Of a stretch of DNA of 64,000 nt, positions 50,783-63,400 are shown in pieces; the stretch's first letter is position 1, and each line of letters begins with the position of its first letter. Below the pieces are notes generated by a model. The model saw nothing but the letters and a program-made list of their open reading frames with translations, ran no database searches and was not told the origin of the DNA. The DNA is from Calliopsis andreniformis. Taxonomy: Eukaryota; Arthropoda; Insecta; Hymenoptera; Andrenidae. The stretch covers positions 186,001 through 250,000 of the forward strand of contig NW_027480505.1 in the NCBI RefSeq assembly GCF_051401765.1. The letters run 5' to 3'. The position numbers and the translations under genes were made by a program.

Positions 50783-52300
50783 GCCCTAGAGTGAAGCCTA
50801 GGTTGCCCGGAACGTAGATATGACCATAATCTTCACACAGGTTGCAATTATTCGTTTTATACGGTGTAAAGGCTGTTGTATTTATTTTGTATTTTATTCT
50901 TCTGGTGTTGAATTCTTAGGCCCGAACCATTCGATCTGGTGGAACAACGCCGTAGAGTGAAGCCTAGGTTACCCGGAACGCAGAAATGACCATTACTTTC
51001 ACACTGTTTGCAATTATTCCTGTTATACGATGAAAAGACCGTTGTATTTTTATTGTATTTTATGCTTCAGGCGTAGGCTTCTAAGGCCGTAGCTATTCGA
51101 TATGGTGGAGCACCGCCCTAGAGTGAAGCCTAGGTTGCTCGGAATATAGAAATGACCATAACTTTCACACTGGTTGCAATTATTCGTTTTCTACGATGGA
51201 AAAACTGTTGTATTTATATTGTATTCTATGCTTCTGGCGTTCACTTCTTTGGGCCTAACTATTCGATCTGATGGAACAATGCCCTATGGTGAAGCCTAGG
51301 TTGCCCGGAACGTAGAAATGACCATAACTTTTACACTGGTAGCAATTATTCGTTTTATACAATGGAAAAACTGTTCTATTTATTTTGTATTTTATGCTTC
51401 GGGCGTTGACTTCTTTGGCCCTAACAATTCGATCTGGTGGAGCAACGCCCTAGAGTGAAGCCTAGGTTCCCTGGAACGTACAAATGACCATCACTTTCGC
51501 ACGGGTTGCAATTATTGATGTTATAGGATTGAAAGACTGTTGTATTTTTATTGCATTTTATGCTTCTGCCGATCACTTCTTAGGCCCTGACTATTCGATC
51601 TGGTGGAACAACGCCCTAGGGCGAAGCCTAGGTTGCCCGGAACGTAGAAATGACCATAACTTTTACACTGGTAGCAATTATTCGTTTTATACAATGGAAA
51701 ATCTGTTCTATTTAATTTGTATTTTATGCTTGGGGCGTTGACTTCTAAGGCCCTAACTGTTTGATCTGGTGGAGCAACGCCCTAGAGTGAAGCCTAGGTT
51801 GCCCGGAACGTAGAAATGACAATTACATTCACACTGCTTGCAATTATTCCTTTTATACGATGCAAAAGCTTTTTTATTTATATCGTATTTTATGCTTCTG
51901 GCGTTGACTTCTAAGGACCTAACTATTCGATCTGGTGGAGCAACGCCCTAGAGTGAAGCCTAGGTTGCCCGGAACGTAGAAATGACCATCACTTTCAAAC
52001 TGTTTGCAATTAATCCTGTTATACGATGGAAAAACTGTTGTATTTTTATTGCATTTTATGCTTCTGGCGTTCACTTCTTAGGGCCTAACTATTCGATCTG
52101 ATGGAACAATGCCCTAGGGTGAAGCCTAGGTTGCCGGAACGTAGAAATGACCATAACTTTTACACTGGTAGCAATTATTCGTTTTATACAATGGAAAAAC
52201 TGTTCTATTTATTTTGTATTTTATGCTTCGGGCGTTGACTTCTTTGGCCCTAACAATTCGATCTGGTGGAGCAACGCCCTAGAGTGAAGCCTAGGTTCCC
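50771..52300 (-). repeat. Block duplicated 2,987 bp downstream, first copy
   Basis: Matches 53,758 onward at 2,987 bp (18 monomers minus 1): gtgttgaattcttaggcccg, acccggaacgcagaaatg, cggaatatagaaatg and the gatgttataggattg monomer are in the same order. After about 51,720 the offset drops to 2,821, so this copy has one monomer that the other lacks. Confidence 0.8.
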
Positions 52301-53757
52301 TGGAACGTACAAATGACCATCACTTTCACACGGGTTGCAATTATTCCTGTTATAGGATTGAAAGACTGTTGTATTTTTACTGCATTTTATGCTTCTGGCG
52401 TTCACTTCTTAGGCCCTGACTATTCGATCTGGTGGAACAACGCCCTAGGGTGAAGCCTAGGTTGCCCGGAACGTAGAAATGACCATAACTTTTACACTGG
52501 TAGCAATTATTCGTTTTCTACAATGGAAAATCTGTTCTATTTATTTTGTATTTTATGCTTGGGGCGTTGACTTCTAAGGCCCTAACTGTTTCATCTGGTG
52601 GAGCAACGCCCTAGGGTGAAGCCTAGGTTGCCCGGAACGTAGAAATGACCATTCCTTTCACACTGTTTGCAATTATTCCTTTTATACGATGGAAAAACTG
52701 TTGTATCTATATTGCATTTAATGCTTCTGGCGTTCACTTCTTAGGCCCTAACTATTCGATCTGGTGGAGCAATGCCTCAGAGTTAAGTCTAGGATGCCCG
52801 AAACGCCGAAATGATCATTACTTTCACGCTTGTTGCAATTATTCCTGTTATACGATGAAAAGACCGTTGTATTTTTATTGTATTTTATGCTTCAGGCGTA
52901 GGCTTCTAAGGCAGTAGCTATTCGATATGGTGGAGCACCGCCCTAGAGTGAAGCCTAGGTTGCCCGGAACGTAGAAATGACCATTACTTTCACACTGTTT
53001 GCAATTATTCCTTTTATACGATGGAAAAGCTGCTGTATTTATATCGTATTTTATGCTTCTGGCGTTGACTTCTAAGGACCTAACTATTCGATCTGGTGGA
53101 CCAACGCCCTAGAGTGAAGCCTAGGTTGCTCGGAATGTAGAAATGACCATAACTTTCACACTGGTTGCAATTATTCGTTTTATACGATGGAAAAGCTGTT
53201 GTATTCATATTGTATTTTATGCTTCTGTCGTTCACTTCTTGGGCCCTAACTATTCGATCTGGTGGAACACCGCCCTAGGGTGAAGCCTAGGTTGCCCGGA
53301 ACGTAGAAATGACCATAACATTTACACTGGTAGCAATTATTCGTTTTATACAATGGAAAAACTGTTCTTTTTATTTTGTATTTTATGCTTCGGGCGTTGA
53401 CTTCTAAGGCCCTAACTGTTTGATATGGTGGGGCAACGCCCTAGAGTTAAGCCCAGGTTTCCCGGAACGTAGAAATGACCATCACTATCAAACTGGTTGC
53501 AATTAATCCTGTTATACGATGGAAAAACTGTTGTATTTTTATTGCATTTTATGCTTCGGGCGTTGACTTCTAAGGCCCTAACAATTCAATCTGTTGGAGC
53601 AACGCCCTAGAGTGAAGCCTAGGTTGCTCGGAATGTAGAAATGACCATAACTTTCACACTGGCTGCAATTATTCGTTTTATACGATGGGAAAACTGTTGT
53701 ATTTATATAGGATTTTATGCTTCTGGCGTTCACTTCTTAGGCCCTAACACTTCGATC
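52300..53757 (-). repeat. Intervening monomers between the 2,987-bp copies
   Basis: About nine monomers of the same types (tggtagcaattattcg, cctaggttccctgg, gatgaaaagaccgttg, atgcttggggcgttg). The monomer at 52,849-52,910 repeats those at about 51,021 and 54,009. No gene seen. Confidence 0.7.
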
Positions 53758-55080
53758 TGGTGGAGCAACGCCCTACAGTGAAGCCTAGGTTGCCCGGGAC
53801 GTAGATATGACCATAACCTTCACACAGGTTGCAATTATTCGTTTTATACGGTGTAAAGGCTGTTGTATTTATTTTGTATTTTATTCTTCTGGTGTTGAAT
53901 TCTTAGGCCCGAACCATTCGATCTGGTGGAACAACGCCGTAGAGTGCAGCCTAGGTTACCCGGAACGCAGAAATGACCATTACTTTCACACTGTTTGCAA
54001 TTATTCCTGTTATACGATGAAAAGACCGTTGTATTTTTATTGTATTTTATGCTTCAGGCGTAGGCTTCTAAGGCCGTAGCTATTCGATATGGTGGAGCAC
54101 CGCCCTAGAGTGAAGCCTAGGTTGCTCGGAATATAGAAATGACCATAACTTTCACACTGGTTGCAATTATTCGTTTTCTACGATGGAAAAACTGTTGTAT
54201 TTATATTGTATTCTATGCTTCTGGCGTTCACTTCTTAGGGCCTAACTATTCGATCTGATGGAACAATGCCCTATGGTGAAGCCTAGGTTGCCCGGAACGT
54301 AGAAATGACCATAACTTTTACACTGGTATCAATTATTCGTTTTATACAATGGAAAAACTGTTCTATTTTTTTTGTATTTTATGCTTCGGGCGTTGACTTC
54401 TTTGGCCCTAACAATTCGATCTGGTGGAGCAACGCCCTAGAGTGAAGCCTAGGTTCCCTGGAACGTACAAATGACCATCACTTTCACACGGGTTGCAATT
54501 ATTGATGTTATAGGATTGAAAGACTGTTGTATTTTTATTGCATTTTATGCTTCTGGCGTTCACTTCTTAGGCCCTGACTATTCGATCTGGTGGAACAACG
54601 CCCTAGGGCGAAGCCTAGGTTGCCCGGAACGTAGAAATGACCATAACTTTTACACTGGTAGCAATTATTCGTTTTATACAATGGAAAATCTGTTCTATTT
54701 AATTTGTATTTTATGCTTCTGGCGTTGACTTCTAAGGACCTAACTATTCGATCTGGTGGAGCAACGCCCTAGAGTGAAGCCTAGGTTGCCCGGAACGTAG
54801 AAATGACCATCACTTTCAAACTGTTTGCAATTAATCCTGTTATACGATGGAAAAACTGTTGTATTTTTATTGCATTTTATGCTTCTGGCGTTCACTTCTT
54901 AGGGCCTAACTATTCGATCTGATGGAACAATGCCCTAGGGTGAAGCCTAGGTTGCCCGGAACGTAGAAATGACCATAACTTTTACACTGGTAGCAATTAT
55001 TCGTTTTATACAATGGAAAAACTGTTCTATTTATTTTGTATTTTATGCTTCGGGCGTTGACTTCTTTGGCCCTAACAATT
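53758..55080 (-). repeat. Block duplicated from 50,771, second copy
   Basis: Partner of 50,771-52,300. Near 54,718 it jumps one monomer ahead relative to the first copy (atgcttctggcgttgacttc here; atgcttggggcgttg at 51,726). Near 55,080 it switches to sequence matching 49,981. Confidence 0.8.
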
Positions 55081-57004
55081 CGATCTGGTGGAGCAACGCC
55101 CTAGAGCGAAGCCTAGGTTGCACGGAACGTAGAAATGACCAGAACTTCCACACTGGTTGCAATTATTCGTTTTATACGATGGAAAAGCTGTTGTATTTAT
55201 ATCGTATTTCATGCTTCTGGCGTTGACTTCTAAGGACCTAACTATTCGATCTGGTGGAGAAACGCCCTAGAGTGAAGCCTAGGTTGCGCGGAACGTAGAA
55301 ATCACCATAACTTTCACACTGGTAGCAATTATTCGTTTTATACGATGGAAAAACTGTTCTATTTATTTTGTGTTTTATGCTTCGGGCGTTGACTTCTAAG
55401 GCCCCAGCTATTCTATCTGTTCGAGCAACGCCCTAGAGTGAAGCCTAGGTTGCCCGGAACGTAGAAATGACCATAACTTCCACACTGGTTGCAATTATTC
55501 GTTTTATACGATGGAAAAGCTGTTGTATTTATATCGTATTTTATGCTTCTGGCGTTGACTTCTTAGGCCCTAACTATTCCATCTGGTGGAACAACGCCCT
55601 AGGGTGAAACGTAGGTTGCGCGGAACGTAGAAATGACCATAACTTTCACACTGGTAGCAATTATTCGTATTATACGATGGAAAAACTGTTATATTTATAT
55701 TGTATTTGATGCTTCTGGCGTTGACTTCTTAGGCCCTCACTGTTCGATCAGGTGGAACAATGCCCTAGGGTTAAGCGTAGGTTGCCCGGAAAGTAGAAAT
55801 GACCATAACATTCACACTGGTTGCAATTATTCGTTTTATACGATGGAAAAGCTGTGGCACCTTTATTGTATTTTATTCATCTGCGGTTGACTTCTAAGGC
55901 CGTAGCTATTAGATGTGGTGGAGCAACGCCCTAGAGTGACGCCTAGGTTGGCCGGAACGTAGAAATGACCATTACTTTCACAATGTTTGCAATTATTCAT
56001 GTTATACGATGGAAAAGCTTTTGTACTTATATTGTATTTTATTCTTCTGGCGTTGACTTCTTAGGCCCTAACTATTCGATCTGGTGGAAGAACGCCCTAG
56101 AGTGAAGACTTGGTTGCCCGGAACATGGAAATGACCATTACTTTCACACTGTTTGCAGATATTCCTGTTATACGATGGAAAAACTTTTGCACCTTTATTG
56201 TATTTTATGCTTCTGGCGTTGACTTCTAAGGCCCTAACTATTCGATTTGCAGGAGCAACGCCCGAGAGTGGAGCCTAGGTTGCCCGGTACGTAGAAATGA
56301 CCATTACTTTCACACTGTTTGCAAATATACAATATACGATGGAAAATCTGTTGTATTTATGTTGTATTTTATGCTTCTGGCGTTGACTTCTTAGGCCCTA
56401 ACTATTTGATCTGGTGGTGCACCGCCCTGGGGTGAAGCCTAGGTTGCCCGGAACGTAGAAAAGACCATTACATTCACACTGGTTGCAATTATTCCTGTTC
56501 TACGATGGAAAAACTGTTGCATCTTTATTGTATTTTATGCTTCCGGCGTTGATTTCTAAGGCCCTAATTATACGATCTGGTGGAGCAACGCCCTAGGGTG
56601 AAGCCAAGGTTGCCCGGAACGTAGAAATGACCATTACATTCACACTGGTTGCAATTATTCGTCTTATACGATGGAAAAGCTGTTGTATTTATATCGTATT
56701 TTATGCTTCTGACGTTGACTTCTTAGGCCCTAACTATTCCATCTGGTGGAACAACGCCCTTGGGTGAAGCCTAGGTTGCGCAGAACGTAGCAATGACCAT
56801 AACTTTCACACTGGTAGCAATTATTCGTTTTACACGATGGAAAAACTGTTCTATTTATTTTGCATTTTATGCTTCTGGCGTTGACTTATAATGCCCTATC
56901 TATTCGATCTGGTGGACCAACGCCCTAGAGTGAAGCCTAGGTTGCCCGTAAAGTAGAAATGACCATAACTTTCATCCTGCTTGCAATTATTCGTTTTATA
57001 TGAT
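55081..57004 (-). repeat. Patchwork copied from four points in 47-50.7 kb
   Basis: 55,081-55,830 matches 49,981-50,730 (offset 5,100). 55,839-56,290 matches 49,411-49,860 (offset 6,428), an exact eight-monomer back-jump. About 56,300-56,860 matches from 47,385 (offset 8,915; tgtttgcaaatatacaatat at 56,316 and 47,401). About 56,870-57,000 matches 48,784 on (offset 8,086). All steps are close to whole monomers. Confidence 0.78.
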
Positions 57005-60000
57005 GGAAAAACTGTTGTATTTTTATTGTATTTTATGCCTCTGGCGTTGACTTCTTAGGCCCTAACTATTCGATCTGGTGGAGCAACGCCCTAGAGTGAA
57101 GCCCAGGATTGCCCGGAACATAGAAATGACCATAACCTTCACACCGGTTGCAAATATTCGTTTTGTACGATGGAAAAACTGTTTTATTTATATTGTGTTT
57201 TGTGCCTCTGGAGTTGACTTCATAGGCCCTAACTATTCGATCTGGTGGAGCAACGCCATAGAGTGTAGCCTAGGTTGCCCGGAACGTAGAAATGACCATA
57301 GCTTTCACACTGGTTGCAATTATTCGTTTTATACAGTGGAAAAGCTGTTGTATTTATATTGTATTTTATGCTTCTGGCGTTGACTTCTAAGTCCCTAGCT
57401 ATACGATCTGGTGGAGGAACGCCCTAGAGTGAGGCCTAGGTTGCCCGGAACATAGAAATGACCGTTACATTCACAATATTTGCTAACATTCATCTAATAC
57501 GATGGAAAGCTGTTGTATTTATATTGTATTTTAGGCTTCGGGCGTTGACTTCTATGGCCCTACCGATTCCATCTGGTGGAGCAACGCCCTAGAGTCAAGT
57601 CTAATTTGCCCGCAACATAGAAATGACCATTACTTTCACAATGTTTGCAATAATTCAGGATATACAATGGAAAAACTGCTGTATTTATATTGTATTTTAT
57701 ACTTCTGGCGTTGACTTCTAAGGCCCTGACTATTCGATCTGGTGGAGCAACGCCCTAGAGTGAAGACTAGGTTGCCCGGAACGTAGTAATGACCATTACC
57801 TACACACTGGTTGCAATTATTCCTGTTACGCGATGAAAAGACTGTTGTATTTATACTCTATTTTATGCTTCTGGGGTTGACTTCTAAGTCCCTAGCTATC
57901 CGATCTGGTGGAGCAGCGCCCTAGAGTGAAGCCTAGGTTGCCCGGAACGTAGTAATGACCATTACCTGCACACTGGTTGCAATTATTCCTGTTACGCGAT
58001 GAAAAGACTGTTGTATTTATACTCTATTTTATGCTTCTGGCGTTGACTTCTAAGTCCCTAGCTATTCGATCTGGTGGAGCAGCGCCCTAGAGTGAAGCCT
58101 AGGTTTGCCCGGAACATAGAAATGACCATAACTTTCACACCGGTTTCAATTATTCAGGTTATACAATGGAAGAGCTGTTGCATTTATATAGAGTTTTATG
58201 CTTCTGGCGTTGACTTCTTAGGCCCTAACTATTCGATCTGGTGGAGCAACGCCATAGAGTGTAGCCTAGGTTGCCCGGAACTTAGAAATGACCATAACTT
58301 TCACTGCGGTTGCAGTTATTCATTCTATACGAGTGAAGAGCTGCTGTATTTTACTGTATTTTATGCTTCTGGCGTTGACTTCTAAGACCGTAGCTATTCG
58401 ATGTGGTTGAATACGCCCTAGAGTGGAGCCTAGGTTGCCCGGAACGTAGAAATGACCATGTCCTTCACACCGGCTTCAATTATTTGTTTTTTGCGATGGA
58501 ATAGCTGTTTTATTTATTTTGTATTTGGTGCTTCTGGCCTTGACTTCCTATGCCCTAACTATTCGATCTGGTGGAACAACTCCCTAGAGTGAGGCAGACG
58601 TTGCCCGGATCATAGAAATGACTATCACTTTCACACTGGTTGCAATTGTTTCTATTATACGATGGAAAAGCTGTTGGATTTTTATTGTATTTTATGCTTC
58701 AGGCGTTGACTTCTTAGGCCCTAACTATTCGATCTGGTGGAACAATGCCCTAGAGTGAAGCCTAGGTTGCCCGGCATGTAGAAATGACAATAACTTTCAC
58801 ACTGGTTGCAATTATTCGTTCTATACGATGGAAAAACTGTTGTATTTATATTATGTTTTATGCTTCTGGGGTTGACTTCTTAGGCCCTAACTATTCGATC
58901 TGGTTGAGTAACGCCCTAGAGTGAAGCCCAGGTTGCCCAAAATGTAGAAATGACCATTACCATCACACTGGTTGCAGTTATTCATTTTATACGATGGAAA
59001 AACTGTTGTATTTTTATTGTACTTTATGCTCCGGGTGTAGACTTCTAAGGCCCTAACTATTCGATCTGGTGGAGCAACGCCCTAGAGTGTAGGCTAGGTT
59101 GCCCGGAAGGTAGAAATGACCATCTCTTTCACACCGGTTACTATTATTTGTTTTTTACGATGGAAAGACTGTTGTATTTATATTGTGTTTTATGCCTCTG
59201 GAGTTGACTTCTTAGGCCCTAACTTTTCGATCTGGTGTAACAACGCCCTAGAGTGAAGCCTAGGTTGCCCGGAACGTAGAAATGACCATGACTTTCACAC
59301 TGGCTGCAATTAGTCCTGTTACACGATGGAAAAACTGTTGTATCTTTACTGTATTTTAGGCTTCGGGCGTTGACTTCTATGGCCCTACCTATTCCATCTG
59401 GTGGAGCAACGCCCTAGAGTCAAGTCTAGGTTGCCCGCAACATAGAAATGACCATTACTTTCACACTGTTTGCAATTATTCATTCTATACGAGGGAAGAA
59501 CTGTTGTATTTTATTGTAAGTTATGCTTCTGGCGTTGACTTCTAAGGCCGTAGCTATTCCATGTAGTGGAGCAACGCCCTAGGGTGGAGCCTAGGTTGCC
59601 CGGAACGTAGATGTGGCCATATCTTTCACACTGGTTGCAATTATTCCTGTTACACGATGGAAAAGCTGTTGTATATTTATTGTATTTTATGCCTCTGGCG
59701 TTGACTTCTTAGGCCCTAACTATTCGATCTGGTGGAGCAACGCCCTAGAGTGAAGCCTAGGTTTGCCCGGAACATAGAAATGACCATATCCTTCACACTG
59801 GTTGCAATTATTCCTGTTACACGATGGAAAAACTGTTGTATTTTTATTGTATTTTATGCCTCTGGCGTTGACTTCTTAGGCCCTAACTATTCGATCTGGT
59901 GGAGCAACGCCCTAGAGTGAAGCCTAGGTTTGACCGGAACATAGAAATGACCATAACCTTCACACCGGTTGCAAATATTCGTCTTATACGATGGAAAAAC

Positions 60001-60420
60001 TGTTTTATTTTTATTGTGTTTTATGCCTCTGGAGTTGACTTCTTAGGCCCTAACTAGTCGGTCTGGTGGAGAAACGCCATAGAGTGTAGCCTAGGTTGCC
60101 CGGAACGTAGAAATGACCATAACTTTCACACCGGTTGCAATTATTCATTCTATACGAGGGAAGAACTGTTGTATTTTATTGTAAGTTATGCTTCTGGCGT
60201 TGACTTCTAAGGCCGTAGCTATTCGATGTGGTGGAGCAACGCCCTAGGGTGGAGCCTAGGTTGCCCGGAACGTAGAAATGGCCATATCTTTCACACTGGT
60301 TGCAATTATTCCTGTTACACGATGGAAAAGCTGTTGTATATTTATTGTATTTTATGCCTCTGGCGTTGACTTCTTAGGCCCTAACTATTCGATCTGGTGG
60401 AGCAACGCCCTAGAGTGAAG
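57005..60420 (-). repeat. Second copy of the 37.97-40.2 kb block, with extra monomers
   Basis: Carries the same private markers as 37,970-40,200, including extra-T monomers near 57,106 (cccaggattgcccgg), 58,102, 59,760 and 59,928. It contains one extra monomer near 57,930-58,090 and six extra monomers near 58,738-59,731; the six also occur in the 26-27.3 kb version. So 38-40 kb is probably the deleted form. Confidence 0.8.
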
Positions 60421-63400
60421 CCTAGGTTGCCCGGAACGTAGAAATGACCATAACTTTCACACTGGTAGCTATTATTCGTATTATACGATGGAAAAACTGT
60501 TATATTTGTATTGTATTTGATGCTTCTGGCGTTGACTTCTTAGGCCCTAACTGTTCGACCAGGTGGAACAACGCCCTAGGGTGAAGCCTAGGTTGCCCGG
60601 AAAGTAGAAATGACCATAACTTTCATCCTGCTTGCAATTATTCGTTTTATATGATGGAAAAACTGTTGTATTTATATAGTGTTTTATGCTTCTGGCGTTG
60701 ACTTCTTAGTCCCTAACTATTGCATCTGGTGGAACAACGCCCGAGGGTGAAGCCTAGGTTGCCTGGAACGTAGAAATGACCATCACTTTCACACGGGTTG
60801 CAATTATTCCTGTTATAGGATGGAAAGACTGTTGTATTTTTATTGTATTTTATACTTCAGGCGTTGACTTCTAAGGCCCTAGCTATTCGATCTGCTCGAG
60901 CAACGCCCTAGAGTGAAGCCTAGGTTGCACGGAACGTAGAAATGACCATAACTTCCACACTGGTTGCAATTATTCGTTTTATACGATGGAAAAGCTGTTG
61001 TATTTATATCGTATTTCATGCTTCTGGCGTTGACTTCTAAGGACCTAACTATTCGATCTGGTGGAGAAACGCCCTAGAGTGAAGCCTAGGTTGCGCGGAA
61101 CGTAGAAATGACCATAACGTTCACACTGGCAGCAATTATTCGTTTCATACGACGGAAAAACTGTTTTATTTATTTTGTATTTTATGCTTCTGGCGTTGAC
61201 TTCCAAGGCCCTAACTATTCGATCTGGTGGAGCAACGCCCTAGAGTGAAGCCTAGGTTGCCCGGAACGTAGAAATGACCATAACTTCCACACCGGTTGCA
61301 ATTATTCGTTTTATACGATGGAAAAGCTGTTGTATTTATATCGTATTTTATGCATCTGGCGTTGACTTCTAAGGACCTAACTATTCGATCTGGTGGAACA
61401 ACGCCCTAGGGTGAAGCCTAGGTTGCCCGGAACTTAGAAATGACCATTACTTTCACACTGTTTGCAATTATTCATTTTATACGGTGGAAAAGCTGTTGTA
61501 TTTATATTGTATTTTATGCTTCGGGCGTTGACTTCTAAGACCCTAGCTATTCCATCTGGTGGAGCAACACCCTAGCGTGAAGCCTAGGTTGCCCGGAACG
61601 TAGAACATACCATTACCTTCACACTGTTTGCAATTATTCCTGTTATACGATGGAAAAACTGTTGCATCTTTATTGCATTTTATGCTTCTGGCGCTGACTT
61701 CTAAGGCCCTAACTATTCGATCTGGTGCAGCAACGCCCTAGAGTGAAGCCTAGGTTGCCCGGAATGTAGAAATTACCTTAACTTTCAAACTGGTTGCTAT
61801 TATGCGTTTTATACGATGGAAAAACTGTTCTATTTATTTTGTATTTTATGCTTCGGGCGTTGACTTCTAAGGCCCCAGCTATTCTATCTGTTCGAGCAAC
61901 GCCCTAGTGTGAAGCCTTGGTTGCCCGGAACGTAGAAATGACCATAACTTTCACTCCGGTTGCAATTATTCGTTTTATACAATGGAAAAACTGTTCTTTT
62001 TATTTTGTATTTTATGCTTCGGGCGTCGACTTCCAATGCCCTAACTATTCGATCTGGTGGAGCAACGCCCTAGAGTGAAGCCTAGGTTGCCCGGAATGTA
62101 GAAATTACCTTAACTTTCAAACTGGTTGCTATTATGCGTTTTATACGATGGAAAAACTGTTGAATGTATATTCTATTTTATGCTTCTGGCGCTGACTTCT
62201 CAGGCCCTAACTATTCGATCTGGCGGAGCAACGCCCTACAGTGAAGCCTAGGTTGCCCGAAACGTAGAAATGACTATCACTTTCACACTGGGTGCAATTA
62301 TTCGTTTTATACAATGGAAAAACTGTTCTCTTTATTTTGTATTTTATGCTTCGGGCGTGGACTTCCAATGCCCTAACTATTCGATCTGGTGGAGCAACGC
62401 CCTAGAGTGAAGCCTAGGTTGCCCGGAACGTAGAAATTACCTTAACTTTCACACTGTTTGCAATTATTCATTTTATACGGTGGAAAAGCTGTTGTATTTA
62501 TATTGTATTTTATGCTTCGGGCGTTGACTTCTAAGACCCTAGCTATTCCATCTGGTGGAGCAACACCCTAGCGTGAAGCCTAGGTTGCCCGGAACGTAGA
62601 ACATACCATTACCTTCACACTGTTTGCAATTATTCCTGTTATACGATGGAAAAACTGTTGCATCTTTATTGCATTTTATGCTTCTGGCGCTGACTTCTAA
62701 GGCCCTAACTATTCGATCTGGTGCAGCAACGCCCTAGAGTGAAGCCTAGGTTGCTCGGAACGTAGAAATGACCATTACCTTCACACTGTTTGCAATTATT
62801 CGTATTATACGATGGAAAGACTGTTATATTTATATTGTATTTGATGCTTCTGGCGTTGACTTCTTAGGCCCTAACTGTTCGATCAGGTGGAACAGCGCCC
62901 TAGGGTGAAGCCTAGGTTGCCTGGAACGTAGAAATGACCATCACTTTCACACGGGTTGCAATTATTCCTGTTATAGGATGGAAAGACTGTTGTATTTTTA
63001 TTGTATTTTATACTTCAGGCGTTGACTTCTAAGGCCCTAGCTATTCGATCTGGTCGAGCAACGCCCTAGAGTGAAGCCTAGGTTGCACGGAACGTAGAAA
63101 TGACCATAACTTCCACACTGGTTGCAATTATTCGTTTTATACGATGGAAAAGCTGTTGTATTTATATCGTATTTCATGCTTCTGGCGTTGACTTCTAAGG
63201 ACCTAACTATTCGATCTGGTGGAGAAACGCCCTAGAGTGAAGCCTAGGTTGCGCGGAACGTAGAAATGACCATAACGTCCACACTGGCAGCAATTATTCG
63301 TTTTATACGACGGAAAAACTGTTTTATTTATTTTGTATTTTATGCTTCTGGCGTTGACTTCCAAGGCCCTAACTATTCGATCTGGTGGAGCAACGCCCTA

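Noticed and set aside
877..60000. Many open frames of 62-121 codons on both strands, sharing peptide patterns such as YASGVDFLGPNYS or KVMDISTFRATSAS
   Set aside because: All are translations of the satellite itself. The same peptides recur wherever three monomers (498 bp, divisible by 3) lack a stop; frames start and end at arbitrary points of the monomer, both strands are open in the same place, and no ribosome-binding or splice context, codon bias or protein family is recognisable.
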